Below are positions 12,170 to 23,649 of a stretch of DNA of 64,000 nucleotides, one piece after another. The first letter of the stretch is position 1, and every line of letters starts with the position of its first letter. The DNA is taken from positions 10,522,501-10,586,500 of the forward strand of contig CATNEN010000003.1 of the NCBI GenBank assembly GCA_950097015.1, in the 5' to 3' direction. Origin of the DNA: Macrostomum hystrix (lineage: Eukaryota; Platyhelminthes; Macrostomidae). The notes beneath the pieces are model-generated. The model was given only the letters and a program-made list of their open reading frames with translations. It was not told where the DNA came from and made no database searches. Made by a program: the position numbers and the translations under genes.

Positions 12170-13175
12170 CAATAATTTGAAGTACATTTTGAATCCTTAA
12201 TCATATCTATAAAACAAAAATATTGTTCCTTGAAATATTTTATAAATCTTAATATTGCATCATAAATTTCAAATTTTGCGGCAAATTCGTAATTTAATAC
12301 AAACAAATTTATTGTGATACATCTTTGTATGCAGATTCGCTAAAGAATAATCATACCTGCTATCCTTACCCCCCTCTCTCACACACAGAAACAGAAAAAC
12401 TAAAAACTGAGCATTCCATAAAGAAATTATAAAACACATTTTAGTCGTATTTTCTACCTCTTAAGAAATGAAGAATACACATTTTCATAACGAACAATTA
12501 CTTCGTGCTCGTGTGTTAAGGCACATTCATTGTGTGTTAAGGCAGAAAATGAAATTAAGACCATTCTGACAGACAAAAATGTATGAATATACGTTATTTG
12601 CATTCATTGAAGAGCGAAAATTATCACATAATTTGGCTAGTTTTTTTATCTGCTCAAGTCCTAATTCGTACGTTTTGTTAATTTGCTCATTCTTTAAGCC
12701 TTTCAACGCGAAAAACACCAGTTTTTTCACTGTACTGAATCTTGACTCAAAATAATATTCTGAGTACATAAAATCTAAGATTTGTTTAAATAAATAATTT
12801 TACTATTAAGCATACGACTTGAACTCACTTTTAGAATGAACTTAAAGCGCTGAAATTTAATTAGGCTATTGGCTGGATAGGATAAAAGGGGAATTTTAAT
12901 GAAAATTATTTGCCATAGGAAATAGCTAACAGCTAAACTTATATGGCTTGTACTAGCTAGTACATTATTCTGGAACAGCTGTCCTACTCGACAAGTGCGA
13001 CTTCTTAATCACCCGGCTTCGGTATGTCACTCGCCCACTCATTCTGCTTCTCTTGTCATGAAAGAAGTGAGATATTCTGTATTTTTACTCGCGACACAAC
13101 TTTGCGCCCTGTTCCATACTCATATATCGATTCTGGTTCTCGGCTTAATTGACTCTTTCGCATTTGTCTTCTGCC
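12170..13175. other. AT-rich unique sequence, no gene recognised
   Basis: AT-rich spacer between two arrays. It contains an 80-codon minus-strand open frame starting at a real ATG (12527-12769, MYSEYYFESRF...), Lys/Asn/Phe-rich, with no domain I recognise. It could be a small exon or chance. Confidence 0.4.
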
Positions 13176-13960
13176 CTTACTCTTTTCTTTCCTCTCCACA
13201 TTCCTCTACCCATTCCTCTCTCCCTTCCTCTCTCCCCTCCTCTAGCCTTCCCTCTCTCCCTTCCTTTACCCGTTCCTCGCTCCTTTTCACTCTTCCGTCA
13301 TCTCTCCATTCCTTCCTCCAATCCTCTCCCCATTCCTCTCTTCCTTCATCTCTCCATTCCTCTCTCCTTCCTCTCTCCATTCCTCTCTCCTTCATCTCTC
13401 CATTCCTCTTTCCTTCCTCTCTCCCTTCATCTCTCCATTCCTCTCTCCCTTCATCTCTCCATTCCTCTCTCCCTTCATCTCTCCATTCCTCTCTCCATTC
13501 CTCTCTCCATTCCTCTCTCCCTTCATCTCTCCATTCCTCTCCCCCTTCATCTCTCCATTCCTCTCTCCATTCCTCTCTCCATTCCTCTCTCCCTTCATCT
13601 CTCGATTCCTCTCTCCTTCATCCCTCCATTCCTCTCTCCATTCCTCTCTCCTTCATCCCTCCATTCCTCTCTCCATTCCTCTCTCCTTCATCTCTCCATT
13701 CCTCTCTCCTTCATCCCTCCATTCCTCTCTCCATTCCTCTCTCCTTCATCCCTCCATTCCTCTCTCCATTCCTCTCTCCCTTCATCTCTCCATTCCTCTC
13801 TCCATTCCTCTCTCCCTTCATCTCTCCATTCCTCTCTCCTTCATCTCTCCATTCCTCTCTCCTTCATCCCTCCATTCCTCTGTCCATTCCTTTCTCCTTC
13901 ATCTCTCCATTCATCTCTCCTTCATCTCTCTCCCTTTCTCTCTCCCTTCATCTCCCTATA
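13176..13960. repeat. Polypyrimidine minisatellite (CTCTCCATTCCTCTCTCCCTTCAT family)
   Basis: About 780 bp of strand-asymmetric pyrimidine tract built from interleaved units such as CTCTCCATTC and CTCTCCCTTCAT. Long Ser/Pro/Leu frames on + and Arg/Glu/Gly frames on - are its translations. Confidence 0.93.
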
Positions 13961-13961
13961 A

Positions 13962-14655
13962 TTTTGTTTGGGATTGGACTGAAAAATAGAAAATAGCATT
14001 TCTTTGAAAGTCCGCATTCTTAAATGAAATTTTTTAATATCCTAAGAAGTCAATGCACAAAATAGCGTAGAGGGAGAGAGACAGAGAGACAGAGAGACGG
14101 CAGGAGCTAAATAAAAGTCAAGTTAAGGCATATTTTACCAACGCGTCCCACGCACGGCGCTCGTTGTCCCTGACAACGGCCTTCCATTCTCCCCATCCGA
14201 CTAAGCTTGACCACACTAAAGCGCTCATTGCTTATAGGGAATGAGGAAGGCTGGAGTTGCTGCTCAACCAATCCAGGTGAGCATTGTGGTAAGGAGGAAG
14301 AATGGAAGTCCATTTAGAAGCTGTACAAACAGCTTACCGGGTTAACTTTTCCCATTTATTTTATAAAAGTTTACAGTCGCTGAACAGAATATACAGTGTC
14401 AGATTGAACAATAAATCGAGCCAAATGAATTTCACTCACAATTGTACGTATTGACGACGGCTATCAACAGTACTACTGGGCAGCATTTGGTGAGTCCCAC
14501 TTAACACTTTTAACTCGTGTGTAAAGAACTAGTTAGTAACAGTGTATGGCCTTCAGTATCAAGAATGTGGCGACTCTTAGTGATTTTATTTATACTTCCG
14601 GCGAGCGGACACAGCGAAATTCCTGGGTCAACTAGCCCAGGTCCTTACAATTCTA
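13962..14655. other. Unique sequence upstream of the AAA gene; possible signal-peptide exon
   Basis: Includes a short frame at about 14563-14640 (+) reading MWRLLVILFILPASGHS, which looks like a secretory signal peptide. I could not join it in phase to the AAA exon at 15.3 kb, so it may be the first exon of another transcript, or chance. No other gene was recognised. Confidence 0.35.
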
Positions 14656-15232
14656 CAGTCCCGCGTCTCATCTCTCCCGTGTCTCATCTCTCCCGCGTCT
14701 CATCTCTCCCGTGTCTAATCTATCCCGTGTCTTATCTGACCGGTGTCTCGCGCATCTCTCCCCTGTCTTATCTGACCGGTGTCTCATCTCTCCCGTGTCT
14801 CATCTCTCCCGTGTCTAATCTCTCCCGTGTCTCATCTCTCCCGTGTCTCATCTCTCCCGTGTCTCATCTCCCCCGTGTCTAATCTCTCCCGTGTCTTATC
14901 TGACCGGTGTCTCATCTCTCCCCTGTCTTATCTGACCGGTGTCGCATCTCTCCCGTCTCTCATCTGACCGGTGTCTCATCTCTCCCCTGTCTCATCTCTC
15001 GGCCGTGTCTCATCTCTCCCGTGTCTCATCTCTCCCGTGTCTAATCTCTCCCGTGTCTCATCTCTCCCGTGTCTCATCTCTCCCCTGTCTCATCTCTCCC
15101 GTGTCTAATCTCTCCCTTGTCTCATCTCTCCCGTGTCTCATCTCTCCCTTGTCTCATCTCTCCCGTGTCTCATCTCTCCCGTGTCTCATCTCTCCCGTGT
15201 CTCATCTCTCCCGTGTCTCATCTCTCATGTGC
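14655..15232. repeat. 16-bp minisatellite CTCATCTCTCCCGTGT, copy 1
   Basis: About 36 units of CTCATCTCTCCCGTGT, with variants containing TGACCGGTGT. The same unit, same strand, recurs at 26.4-26.6 and 30.9-31.2 kb, and a related version at 32.2-32.6 kb. Confidence 0.95.
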
Positions 15233-15476
15233 CGTCTAATAAAAATGTGACAGTGGAGTTGGTCTGAATGTAAAAATCGCAGTGAAACGAATTCTTACCT
15301 GCAGGGGGTGGCAGAGAGAAGCGAGCAGGCCAGCTGAAAACCGAGTTGAGCATTCTCTCCATTCACTGACCAATCAGCGAGCTCAAACTGAACTCGGCCA
15401 GCCTGACAGCCCCAAACAGAGTGCACAACACTTTCTATGTATTATAAAACTCCCTCAGCCCAGCCAACGCATTTCC

Positions 15477-16538
15477 ATGTACCGACGCTATCGTCTGCTG
15501 GAGCTGAAGAAATTTCGTCCGGACACTCAACCACAGCCAGACGGTGTCAATTTGGAAGCCATGCCTGTTGTTGACTGGGTTTCTCGCTACCGCCTCCAGT
15601 CCTCCGGTCAGGGCCTGGCTAGCTGTTCCGGATTGGACGAAGAAGCTTTCCTAACCATTCAGCAGGCCCTGCAGTTGAACAACGATTCGTCAGCGATGCA
15701 ACGATCTCCGCTGCTTCTGGCTGGACCAACGGGCAGTGGAAAGACTCACCTGGTCAACTGTCTGGCTGCTGAGCGTTCGACGGATTTGATCGTCCTTAGA
15801 GTTCCGGCGTCTGTTTTGCTTAATTCAGATGGTGAAACTCGACAATTGTTTCAACAACTGCAGCAGCAGCAGCAGCAGCAGCAGCAGCTACAACACCAGA
15901 AACGATACCTCTTGGCCATAGACAATGTCGAGATGTTGCTGGACGGCGATTCCATAGACGCGAACTCGGCTAGTCGAATCCTAGCAGAGCTAACCGATTG
16001 TCTACTGAGTAGCAGACGACTGTCTGTTGTCTTGGTCACACAAAGACCATGGTTGCTGATGCGGCATCAGCCAAGACTGTGCCGCCTTTTTAGAAACAGC
16101 ACAGTGTGCTTGTCGAGACCTCCGGATAGAGCTGAACGCCACAGAATTTTAACCGGCTTGGCCAAACGACCAGACGCATTCGCGCCGTTTCAGGCCTCAC
16201 TAAAAGCGTCAGATTTCTTTGGCAAAGATCCATCGCCAGTTGCTCAAGCGATCCTAGCAGCCAGCGATGGCATGTCGCCAAGGGATCTAGTTTGCGTACT
16301 CCATCAGGCGGCAAATTATCCCATTAAACAATTAGTTTATAAACGCGTTCGACTTGTTCAAGAAGACGAACATTTGCAGTTTCGACCGGAGGATATCGAC
16401 AATGTGCTGGCTGAGTGTCAGTACAGTGTCAGCGACGATGTCTGGCGAGAGTACAGCTCGTGGATTGTCGAGTTTGTTAGCCAATCAACCGACGAAGCAG
16501 ATCATAGTGATTATGATCCAAATCCCAGTGATGATTAG
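15477..16538 (+). CDS. Divergent meiotic-clade AAA protein, probable pseudo-ATPase
   Basis: This is a 353-residue single-exon frame from ATG 15477. The open frame extends upstream to a strong acceptor-like site (TTCTTACCTGCAG, ending 15304), so an upstream exon or a trans-spliced leader is possible. Walker A is intact (GPTGSGKT, residues 83-90). Walker B reads LLAIDN (145-150), with Asn in place of the catalytic Glu. The sensor-1 position reads VTQRP where ATNRP is usual. The second-region-of-homology stretch is RLCRLFRNS (201-208). The C-terminal helices (DGMSPRDLVCVLHQAA, then PIKQ, then FRPEDIDNVLAECQYSVSDD) follow the katanin/spastin/fidgetin/VPS4 pattern, including a C-terminal helix before an acidic end. 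A CAG-encoded poly-Q run (about residues 137-147) interrupts the AAA core. The family assignment rests on these motifs. Loss of ATP hydrolysis is inference. Confidence 0.75.
   Translation: MYRRYRLLELKKFRPDTQPQPDGVNLEAMPVVDWVSRYRLQSSGQGLASCSGLDEEAFLTIQQALQLNNDSSAMQRSPLLLAGPTGSGKTHLVNCLAAERSTDLIVLRVPASVLLNSDGETRQLFQQLQQQQQQQQQLQHQKRYLLAIDNVEMLLDGDSIDANSASRILAELTDCLLSSRRLSVVLVTQRPWLLMRHQPRLCRLFRNSTVCLSRPPDRAERHRILTGLAKRPDAFAPFQASLKASDFFGKDPSPVAQAILAASDGMSPRDLVCVLHQAANYPIKQLVYKRVRLVQEDEHLQFRPEDIDNVLAECQYSVSDDVWREYSSWIVEFVSQSTDEADHSDYDPNPSDD
15862..15888 (+). repeat. CAG tract coding poly-Gln in the AAA protein
   Basis: Nine CAG codons in a row inside the AAA domain, between Walker A and Walker B. 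Confidence 0.85.
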
Positions 16539-16539
16539 T

Positions 16540-17790
16540 CGGTCCGTGATCTGCTGGGATGTACTTTTAGATTAAATATGAATACGATTAACATTGTTTT
16601 ATGATTTTAAATGTCATCATTTGAAGAAATGTAAGATTTTCTCAGGTGAAGACCTATGATATTTTATACATTTTATTCTATATTTCTTCCATTACATTTT
16701 ATAAGCTGTTTATTGTTAAATTATTCAACCTATGGCTACAAAAATCAAGATGATAATGATAGTGATTGTATATATATCATCCACGGTATTGTCGAGTATA
16801 TTATATTATAACAAAAAGCTATTAATTAAAATTATTTTACTTCTCCAAAATTATATAGAAATACCTTATTTTATTTGTAAATTGTATTAGTTTAAAAAAC
16901 TATCATATACAATCATTGCACATGAAAAGAACAGTAAATTTATTTGTAAATTTGTTTTCCCTATTTCCAAATGCACTTTTTACTTAAAATAATTGTGTTT
17001 CCTATTTATTAAATTTAAACGTGAAATATTTTTGGAGTTTTTATTTATATTTTTTATCAAATAAACAGTTACTAAGATTCAAAGCGACAGTGGACCTTGT
17101 ACTTGTATTATGTTATGCTTTTCTTGAATTTAACTTCCATAATTTGCAGATTACGATCGTCTTGCCGATTTCAACAAAAAGTCTCCACAAATACAGAATC
17201 TAAAGAGATTATTTAAAGAATAAATATATAGCTTTGTTAAATTATAGTATAGTATTGACTATTTTGCTTTTAACAAGCACATAAAAATTAGATAGTTTTT
17301 TAGTTTTGCAAAAAAAATGTCGCTGTCCAGCCAAATATATGCCTGCTCTAGAGTGGCCTTACTAACTCATTAGGCAAAAAAACGTTGGATACAAATATGA
17401 CTGACATATCCCGACTGCATGTATTAAGTGGATAACAAGGCTCATTACTATCCGATCCCCTTTTGCCTATTAGTTTTTCCCCTTAACTAAACGGAATAAA
17501 AATGAGCTACAGCAGCAGATGGGATAATCAAATCGGTGTGCTTTGAGATATGTCTACGTTGAAAATAGACGCTAATTGTATAGCTGATGGGATCCTGAGT
17601 CCGGGATATTTGGGAATAATCAATTTACTCTGCTGTTTACTTGCCTGTAGAGTTGCACTTCTCGAAAGGATACGAAAATCAATACTGGATGAACTGCACT
17701 ACTCAGGCATTCGTGTACTTTTACCAGTTTTGAATCACCCACTATAGAATTCGGCATTGAAAACTCCACTAGAGGGGAATGACACTATAA
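16540..17790. other. AT-rich spacer with a short inverted repeat
   Basis: No gene recognised. ATTAAA at about 16571 may be the AAA gene's poly(A) signal. TAGGCAAAA at 17371-17379 and TTTTGCCTA at 17461-17469 are 9-bp inverted repeats about 80 bp apart, possibly a degenerate miniature transposon. A 65-codon frame at 17550-17747 has no recognisable homology. Confidence 0.45.
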
Positions 17791-17794
17791 TATA

Positions 17795-18045
17795 GCACTC
17801 TGGTGAAATATCACTCTCTTAAAATGTCACTCTTTAGAATTGCCACTCTCTAGAATTGTCACTCTTTTGAAATTTCACTCTTTTGAAATGACGATTTCTA
17901 GAAATGTCACTCTCTTGAAATGTCAGTCTCTTGAAATTTCACTCTTTTGAAATGTCACTCTCCTGAAATGTCACTCTCCTGAAATGTCACTCTCCTGAAA
18001 TGTCACTCTCCTGAATTGTCACTCTCATGAAATACGAGTCTACCT
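17795..18045. repeat. 16-bp minisatellite AATGTCACTCTCCTGA
   Basis: About 15 units, degenerate at the left and near-identical at 17950-18010. The GTCACTC core resembles that of the 37-39 kb arrays. Confidence 0.9.
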
Positions 18046-18528
18046 ATAAGTGTCGCTCCTGAAGTTTCACAATTGGAAAAAGGGACCTTAAATTGAACCT
18101 TTTAGACGCAATCTAGGTTGGGCTTGAGAAAGCAGACACTCCGGAAATATATTATTTTTCTAACCGATCGATCGTGAAAAATTTCAAAGGAAACTCATTT
18201 TCACTCAGAGGAAATGCACAAATTCGCCAGCAATTTTATTTTGGTTGAGCTTCTCAGAAAAGCCGAGATCAATTAAAATCTTCTGTCTCAAAATCGACTC
18301 CTCAGTTATAGGACGAGATGTGAAAGCTTCCTCAGATTTTAGAAAACGAAAAGCTAAAATACACAAACAGGAAAGCTAAAAGCTGGCTTTTAGTCTATTT
18401 TGCTTTTCACTTTTAGCTGTTTGTGATTGATTTTTGTTTTTTCGGCTTTGAAGTCAGGGCCTAGCATTTACTAATGCAGGCGAAACTCGGAGAGTACTTT
18501 GCAACTGAAATAATTATATTATGGTTGC
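18045..18528. other. Spacer, nothing recognised
   Basis: AT-rich unique sequence with no convincing coding frame. AAAGCTAAAAG and CTTTTAGCT motifs near 18380-18415 can pair as a hairpin. Confidence 0.4.
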
Positions 18529-18529
18529 A

Positions 18530-20105
18530 TTCAGTGGATGAAGGAATAGAATGGATTGCTAGTCTAGCCTCTCAGAGGATGAAGGAGTAGAATGGATTGC
18601 TAGTCTAGCCTCTCAGTGGATGAAGAAGTAGAATGGATTGCTAGTCTAGCCTCTCAGTGGATGAAGGAACAGAATGGATTGCTAGTCTAGCCTCTCGGTG
18701 GATGATGGAATAGAATGGATTGCTAGTCTAGCCTCTCGATGGATGAAGGAATAGAATGGATTGCTAGTCTAGCCTCTCGGTGGATGAAGGAATAGAATGG
18801 ATTGCTAGTCTAGCCTCTCAGTGGATGAAGGAATTGAATGGATTGCTAGTCTAGCCTCTCAGAGGATGAAGGAGTAGAATGGATTGCTAGTCTAGCCTCT
18901 CAGTGGATGAAGGAACAGAATGGATTGCTAGTCTAGCCTCTCGGTGGATGATGGAATAGAATGGATTGCTAGTCTAGCCTCTCGATGGATGAAGGAATAG
19001 AATGGATTGCTAGTCTAGCCTCTCGGTGGATGAAGGAATAGAATGGATTGCTAGTCTAGCCTCTCAGTGGATGAAGGAATTGAATGGATTGCTAGTCTAG
19101 CCTCTCGATGGATGAAGGAATAGAATGGATTGCTAGTCTAGCCTCTCGGTGGATGAAGGAATAGAATGGATTGCTAGTCTAGCCTCTCAGTGGATGAAGG
19201 AATTGAATGGATTGCTAGTCTAGCCTCTCAGTGGATGAAGTAGTAGAATGGATTGCTAGTCTAACCTCTCAGTGGATGAAGGAACAGAATGGATTGCTAG
19301 TCTAGCCTCTCGGTGGATGAAGGAATAGAATGGATTGCTAGTCTAGCCTCTCAGTGGATGAAGGAATAGAATGGATTGCTAGTCTAGCCTCTCAGTGTAT
19401 GAAGGAATTGAATGGATTGCTAGTCCAGCCTCTCAGTGGATGAAGGAATAGAATGGATTGCTAGTCTAGCCTCTCAGTGTATGAAGGAATTGAATGGATT
19501 GCTAGTCCAGCCTCTCAGTGGATGAATGTGTAGAATGGATTGCTAGTCTAGCCTCTCAGTGGATGAAGGAACAGAATGGATTGCTAGTCTAGCCTCTCAG
19601 TGGGTGAAGGAATTGAATGGATTGCTAGTCTAGCCTCTCAGTGGATGAAGGAATTGAATGGATTGCTAGTCTAGCCTCTCAGTGGATGAAGGAATTGAAT
19701 GGATTGCTAGTCCAGCCTCTCAGTGGATGAAGGAGTAGAATGGATTGCTAGTCCAGCCTCTCAGTGGATGAAGGAATTGAATGGATTGCTAGTCTAGCCT
19801 CTCAGAGGATGAAGGAGTAGAATGGATTGCTAGTCTAGCCTCTCGATGGATGAAGGAATAGAATGGATTGCTAGTCTAGCCTCTCGATGGATGAAGGAAT
19901 TGAATGGATTGCTAGTCTAGCCTCTCAGTGGATGAAGGAATTGAATGGATTGCTAGTCTAGCCTCTCAGAGGATGAAGGAGTAGAATGGATTGCTAGTCT
20001 AGCCTCTCGATGGATGAAGGAATAGAATGGATTGCTAGTCTAGCCTCTCAGAGGATGAAGGAACGGAATGGATTGCTAGTCTAGCCTCTCAGTGGATGAT
20101 GGAAC
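18530..20105. repeat. 41-bp minisatellite, large copy
   Basis: About 38 copies of the unit seen at 5.2-5.6 kb (GGATTGCTAGTCTAGCCTCT plus a linker GTGGATGAAGGAATAGAAT). Linker variants (GGAATTGAAT, GGAGTAGAAT, GGAACAGAAT) recur in ordered blocks, which indicates multi-unit duplication. Confidence 0.97.
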
Positions 20106-20915
20106 GGGAATTTCAGTTTAGATTGTGCATAGATTGCGGTTTGGAAAATATCAGGTAATTTTTAAAAAACTAAAATTCTTTTTGTCTTATTCCTATTTTT
20201 TATCACCAAACAAAAGCCTATTTCGAGATAAAAATCCCTAACTTGTAATGTCCTAAAAATGCCTAATAGCCACAGTCGATTATCTTCGAATTGCCAATAA
20301 CCGAAAATGCCTGATCCTAAACATTACTAATTCTAAAATCAATAACCGCAGAAACACAAATTAATAGTCGATAATCCACAGAAACGTCAAATTTCCAAAA
20401 TGCTTGCACATTAGCAAAGTTAGCAAACACCTGAAACAGTCTACTATTAGTAGCAAGGGCTAAATTTCTATTAAGTTATGGACCGTATAGATTTTACATA
20501 TGCCTTCTCGCCCTGAGTATGCAAATCAATTTCTCAAAGGTCTGACAACACGCATCGTAAACCAGCTCGGGTTCGTGTATCAATCTGGGAGTTGCAAATT
20601 GACCAAATTTGCAATCAACGAATTCGACCCTTGTCGGCTCATCGAAATGATTGATGACGAAGTAATTTTTACAATCAGACCACTGTTAACAGCATGCGAG
20701 CAATTGGAATTGTGGAAATCCAACTGGAGATTGTAAAATAGTTACTTCCCAGTTAGTGAAGGAAAGTTTCTCGATATTTCTTACTCATCAACGCAGATTT
20801 GCACAGAAACATGTCCACAAATTTAACGAAGGATATGCAGTAACAGCGAAAAAATTTTAGCTAACGAATAAAAAATAACTAGTCACAAAACTACGCTGGT
20901 CTCACTAAATACTTG
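20105..20915. other. AT-rich spacer with one open frame
   Basis: A 78-codon frame at 20500-20736 (+), MPSRPEYANQFLKG..., has mixed protein-like composition but no recognised domain and no clear splice signals. Otherwise nothing is seen. Confidence 0.35.
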
Positions 20916-23645
20916 AGCACTCATCTAGATATTTAGCATCCTATCTAGACATTTGAGATCTTATCTAGACATTTGAGATCTTATCTAGACATTTGAGATC
21001 TTATCTAGACATTTGAGATCTTATCTAGACATTTGAGATCTTATCTAGACATTTGAGATCTTATCTAGACACTTCGGATCTTATCTAGATACTTTGGATC
21101 TTATCTAGACACTTTGGATCTTATCTAGACACTGTGGAGCTTATCTAGACACTTTGAAACTTATCTAGATACTTTGGATCTTATCTAGACACTTTGGATC
21201 TTATCTAGACACTTTGGATCTTATCTAGACACTTTGGATCTTATCTCAACACTTTGGATCTTATCTCAACACTTTTGATCTTATCTAGACACTTTGGATC
21301 TTATCTAGACACTTTGGATCTTATCTAGACACTTTGGAGCTTATCTAGACACTTTGGAACTTATCTAGATGCTTTGGAGCTTATCTAGACACTTTGGAGC
21401 TTATCTAGACACTTTGGAACTTATCTAGATACTTTGGATCTTATCTAGACACTTTGGATCTTATCTAGACACTTTGGATCTTATCTAGACACTTTGGATC
21501 TTATCTCAACACTTTGGATCTTATCTCAACACTTTTGATCTTATCTAGACACTTTGGATCTTATCTAGACACTTTGGATCTTATCTAGACACTTTGGAGC
21601 TTATCTAGACACTTTGGACCTTATCTAGATACTTTGGAGCTTATCTAGACACTTTGGAACTTATCTAGATACTTTGGAGCTTATCTAGACACTTTGGAGC
21701 TTATCTAGACACTTTGGAGCTTATCTAGACACTTTGGATCTTATCTAGACACTTTGGAGCTTATCTAGACACTTTGGATCTTATCTAGACACTTTGGAGC
21801 TTATCTAGACACTTTGGATCTTATCTAGACACTTTGGAGCTTATCTAGACACTTTGGATCTTATCTAGACACTTTGGATCTTATCTAGACACTTTGGAGC
21901 TTATCTAGACACTTTGGACCTTATCTAGATACTTTGGAGCTTATCTAGACACTTTGGAACTTATCTAGATACTTTGGAGCTTATCTAGACACTTTGGAGC
22001 TTATCTAGACACTTTGGAGCTTATCTAGACACTTTGGATCTTATCTAGACACTTTGGAGCTTATCTAGACACTTTGGATCTTATCTAGACACTTTGGAGC
22101 TTATCTAGACACTTTGGAGCTTATCTAGACACTTTGGAGCTTATCTAGACACTTTGGATCTTATCTAGACACTTTGGATCTTATCTAGACACTTTTGATC
22201 TTATCTAGACACTTTGGAGCTTATCTAGACACTTTGGAGCTTATCTAGACACTTTGGAGCTTATCTAGATACTTTGGAGCTTATCTAGACACTTTGGATC
22301 TTATCTAGACACTTTGGAGCTTATCTAGACACTTTGGATCTTATCTAGACACTTTGGATCTTATCTAGACACTTTGGAACTTATCTAGACACTTTGGAGC
22401 TTATCTAGACACTTTGGAGCTTATCTAGACACTTTAGAGCTTATCTAGACACTTTGGATCTTATCTAGACACTTTGGATCTTATCTAGACACTTTGGAGC
22501 TTATCTAGACACTTTGGAGCTTATCTAGACACTTTGGAGCTTATCTAGACACTTTGGAGCTTATCTAGACACTTTGGATTTTATCTAGACACTTTTGATC
22601 TTATCTAGACACTTTGGATCTTATCTAGACACTTTGGATCTTATCTCAACACTTTTGATCTTATCTAGACACTTTGGAGCTTATCTAGACACTTTGGAGC
22701 TTATCTAGACACTTTGGAGCTTATCTAGACACTTTGGATCTTATCTAGACACTTTGGAGCTTATCTAGACACTTTGGATCTTATCTAGACACTTTGGAGC
22801 TTATCTAGACACTTTGGATCTTATCTAGACACTTTGGAACTTATCTAGACACTTTGGAGCTTATCTAGACACTTTGGAGCTTATCTAGACACTTTGGAGC
22901 TTATCTAGACACTTTGGAGCTTATCTAGACACTTTGGATCTTATCTAGACACTTTTGATCTTATCTAGACACTTTGGAGCTTATCTAGACACTTTGGAGC
23001 TTATCTAGACACTTTGGAGCTTATCTTGACACTTTGGATCTTATCTAGACACTTTGGAGCTTATCTAGACACTTTGGATCTTATCTAGACACTTTGGAAC
23101 TTATCTAGACACTTTGGAGCTTATCTAGACACTTTGGAGCTTATCTAGACACTTTGGAGCTTATCTAGACACTTTGGAGCTTATCTAGACACTTTGGAGC
23201 TTATCTTGACACTTTGGATCTTATCTAGACACTTTGGAGCTTATCTAGACACTTTGGATCTTATCTAGACACTTTGGAACTTATCTAGACACTTTGGAGC
23301 TTATCTAGACACTTTGGAGCTTATCTAGACACTTTAGAGCTTATCTAGACACTTTGGATCTTATCTAGACACTTTGGATCTTATCTAGACACTTTGGATC
23401 TTATCTAGACACTTTGGATCTTATCTAGACACTTTGGAGCTTATCTAGACACTTTGGATCTTATCTAGACACTTTAGAGCTTATCTTGACACTTTGGATC
23501 TTATCTAGACACTTTGGAACTTATCTAGACACTTTGGAGCTTATCTAGACACTTTGGAGCTTATCTAGACACTTTGGAGCTTATCTAGACACTTTGGAGC
23601 TTATCTTGACACTTTGGAGCTTATCTAGACCCTTTGGAGCTTATT
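20915..23645. repeat. 20-bp satellite ACACTTTGGAGCTTATCTAG
   Basis: About 135 head-to-tail units. From 20941 to 23640 the 20-bp register never slips: all variation is substitution (GGAGC/GGATC/GGAAC, AGAC/AGAT/CAAC). Multi-unit blocks recur, e.g. 21601-21780 and 21901-22080 look identical (300-bp offset). Confidence 0.98.
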
Positions 23646-23649
23646 TAGT

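Noticed and set aside
12527-12769. 80-codon minus-strand gene
   Set aside because: AT-rich, no domain, splice or poly(A) context. Kept only as a remark in the spacer entry.
14563-14670. Signal-peptide exon joined to the AAA gene
   Set aside because: Candidate donors after MWRLLVILFILPASGHS do not match the phase of the acceptor at 15304, and a signal peptide does not fit a katanin/VPS4-type AAA protein.
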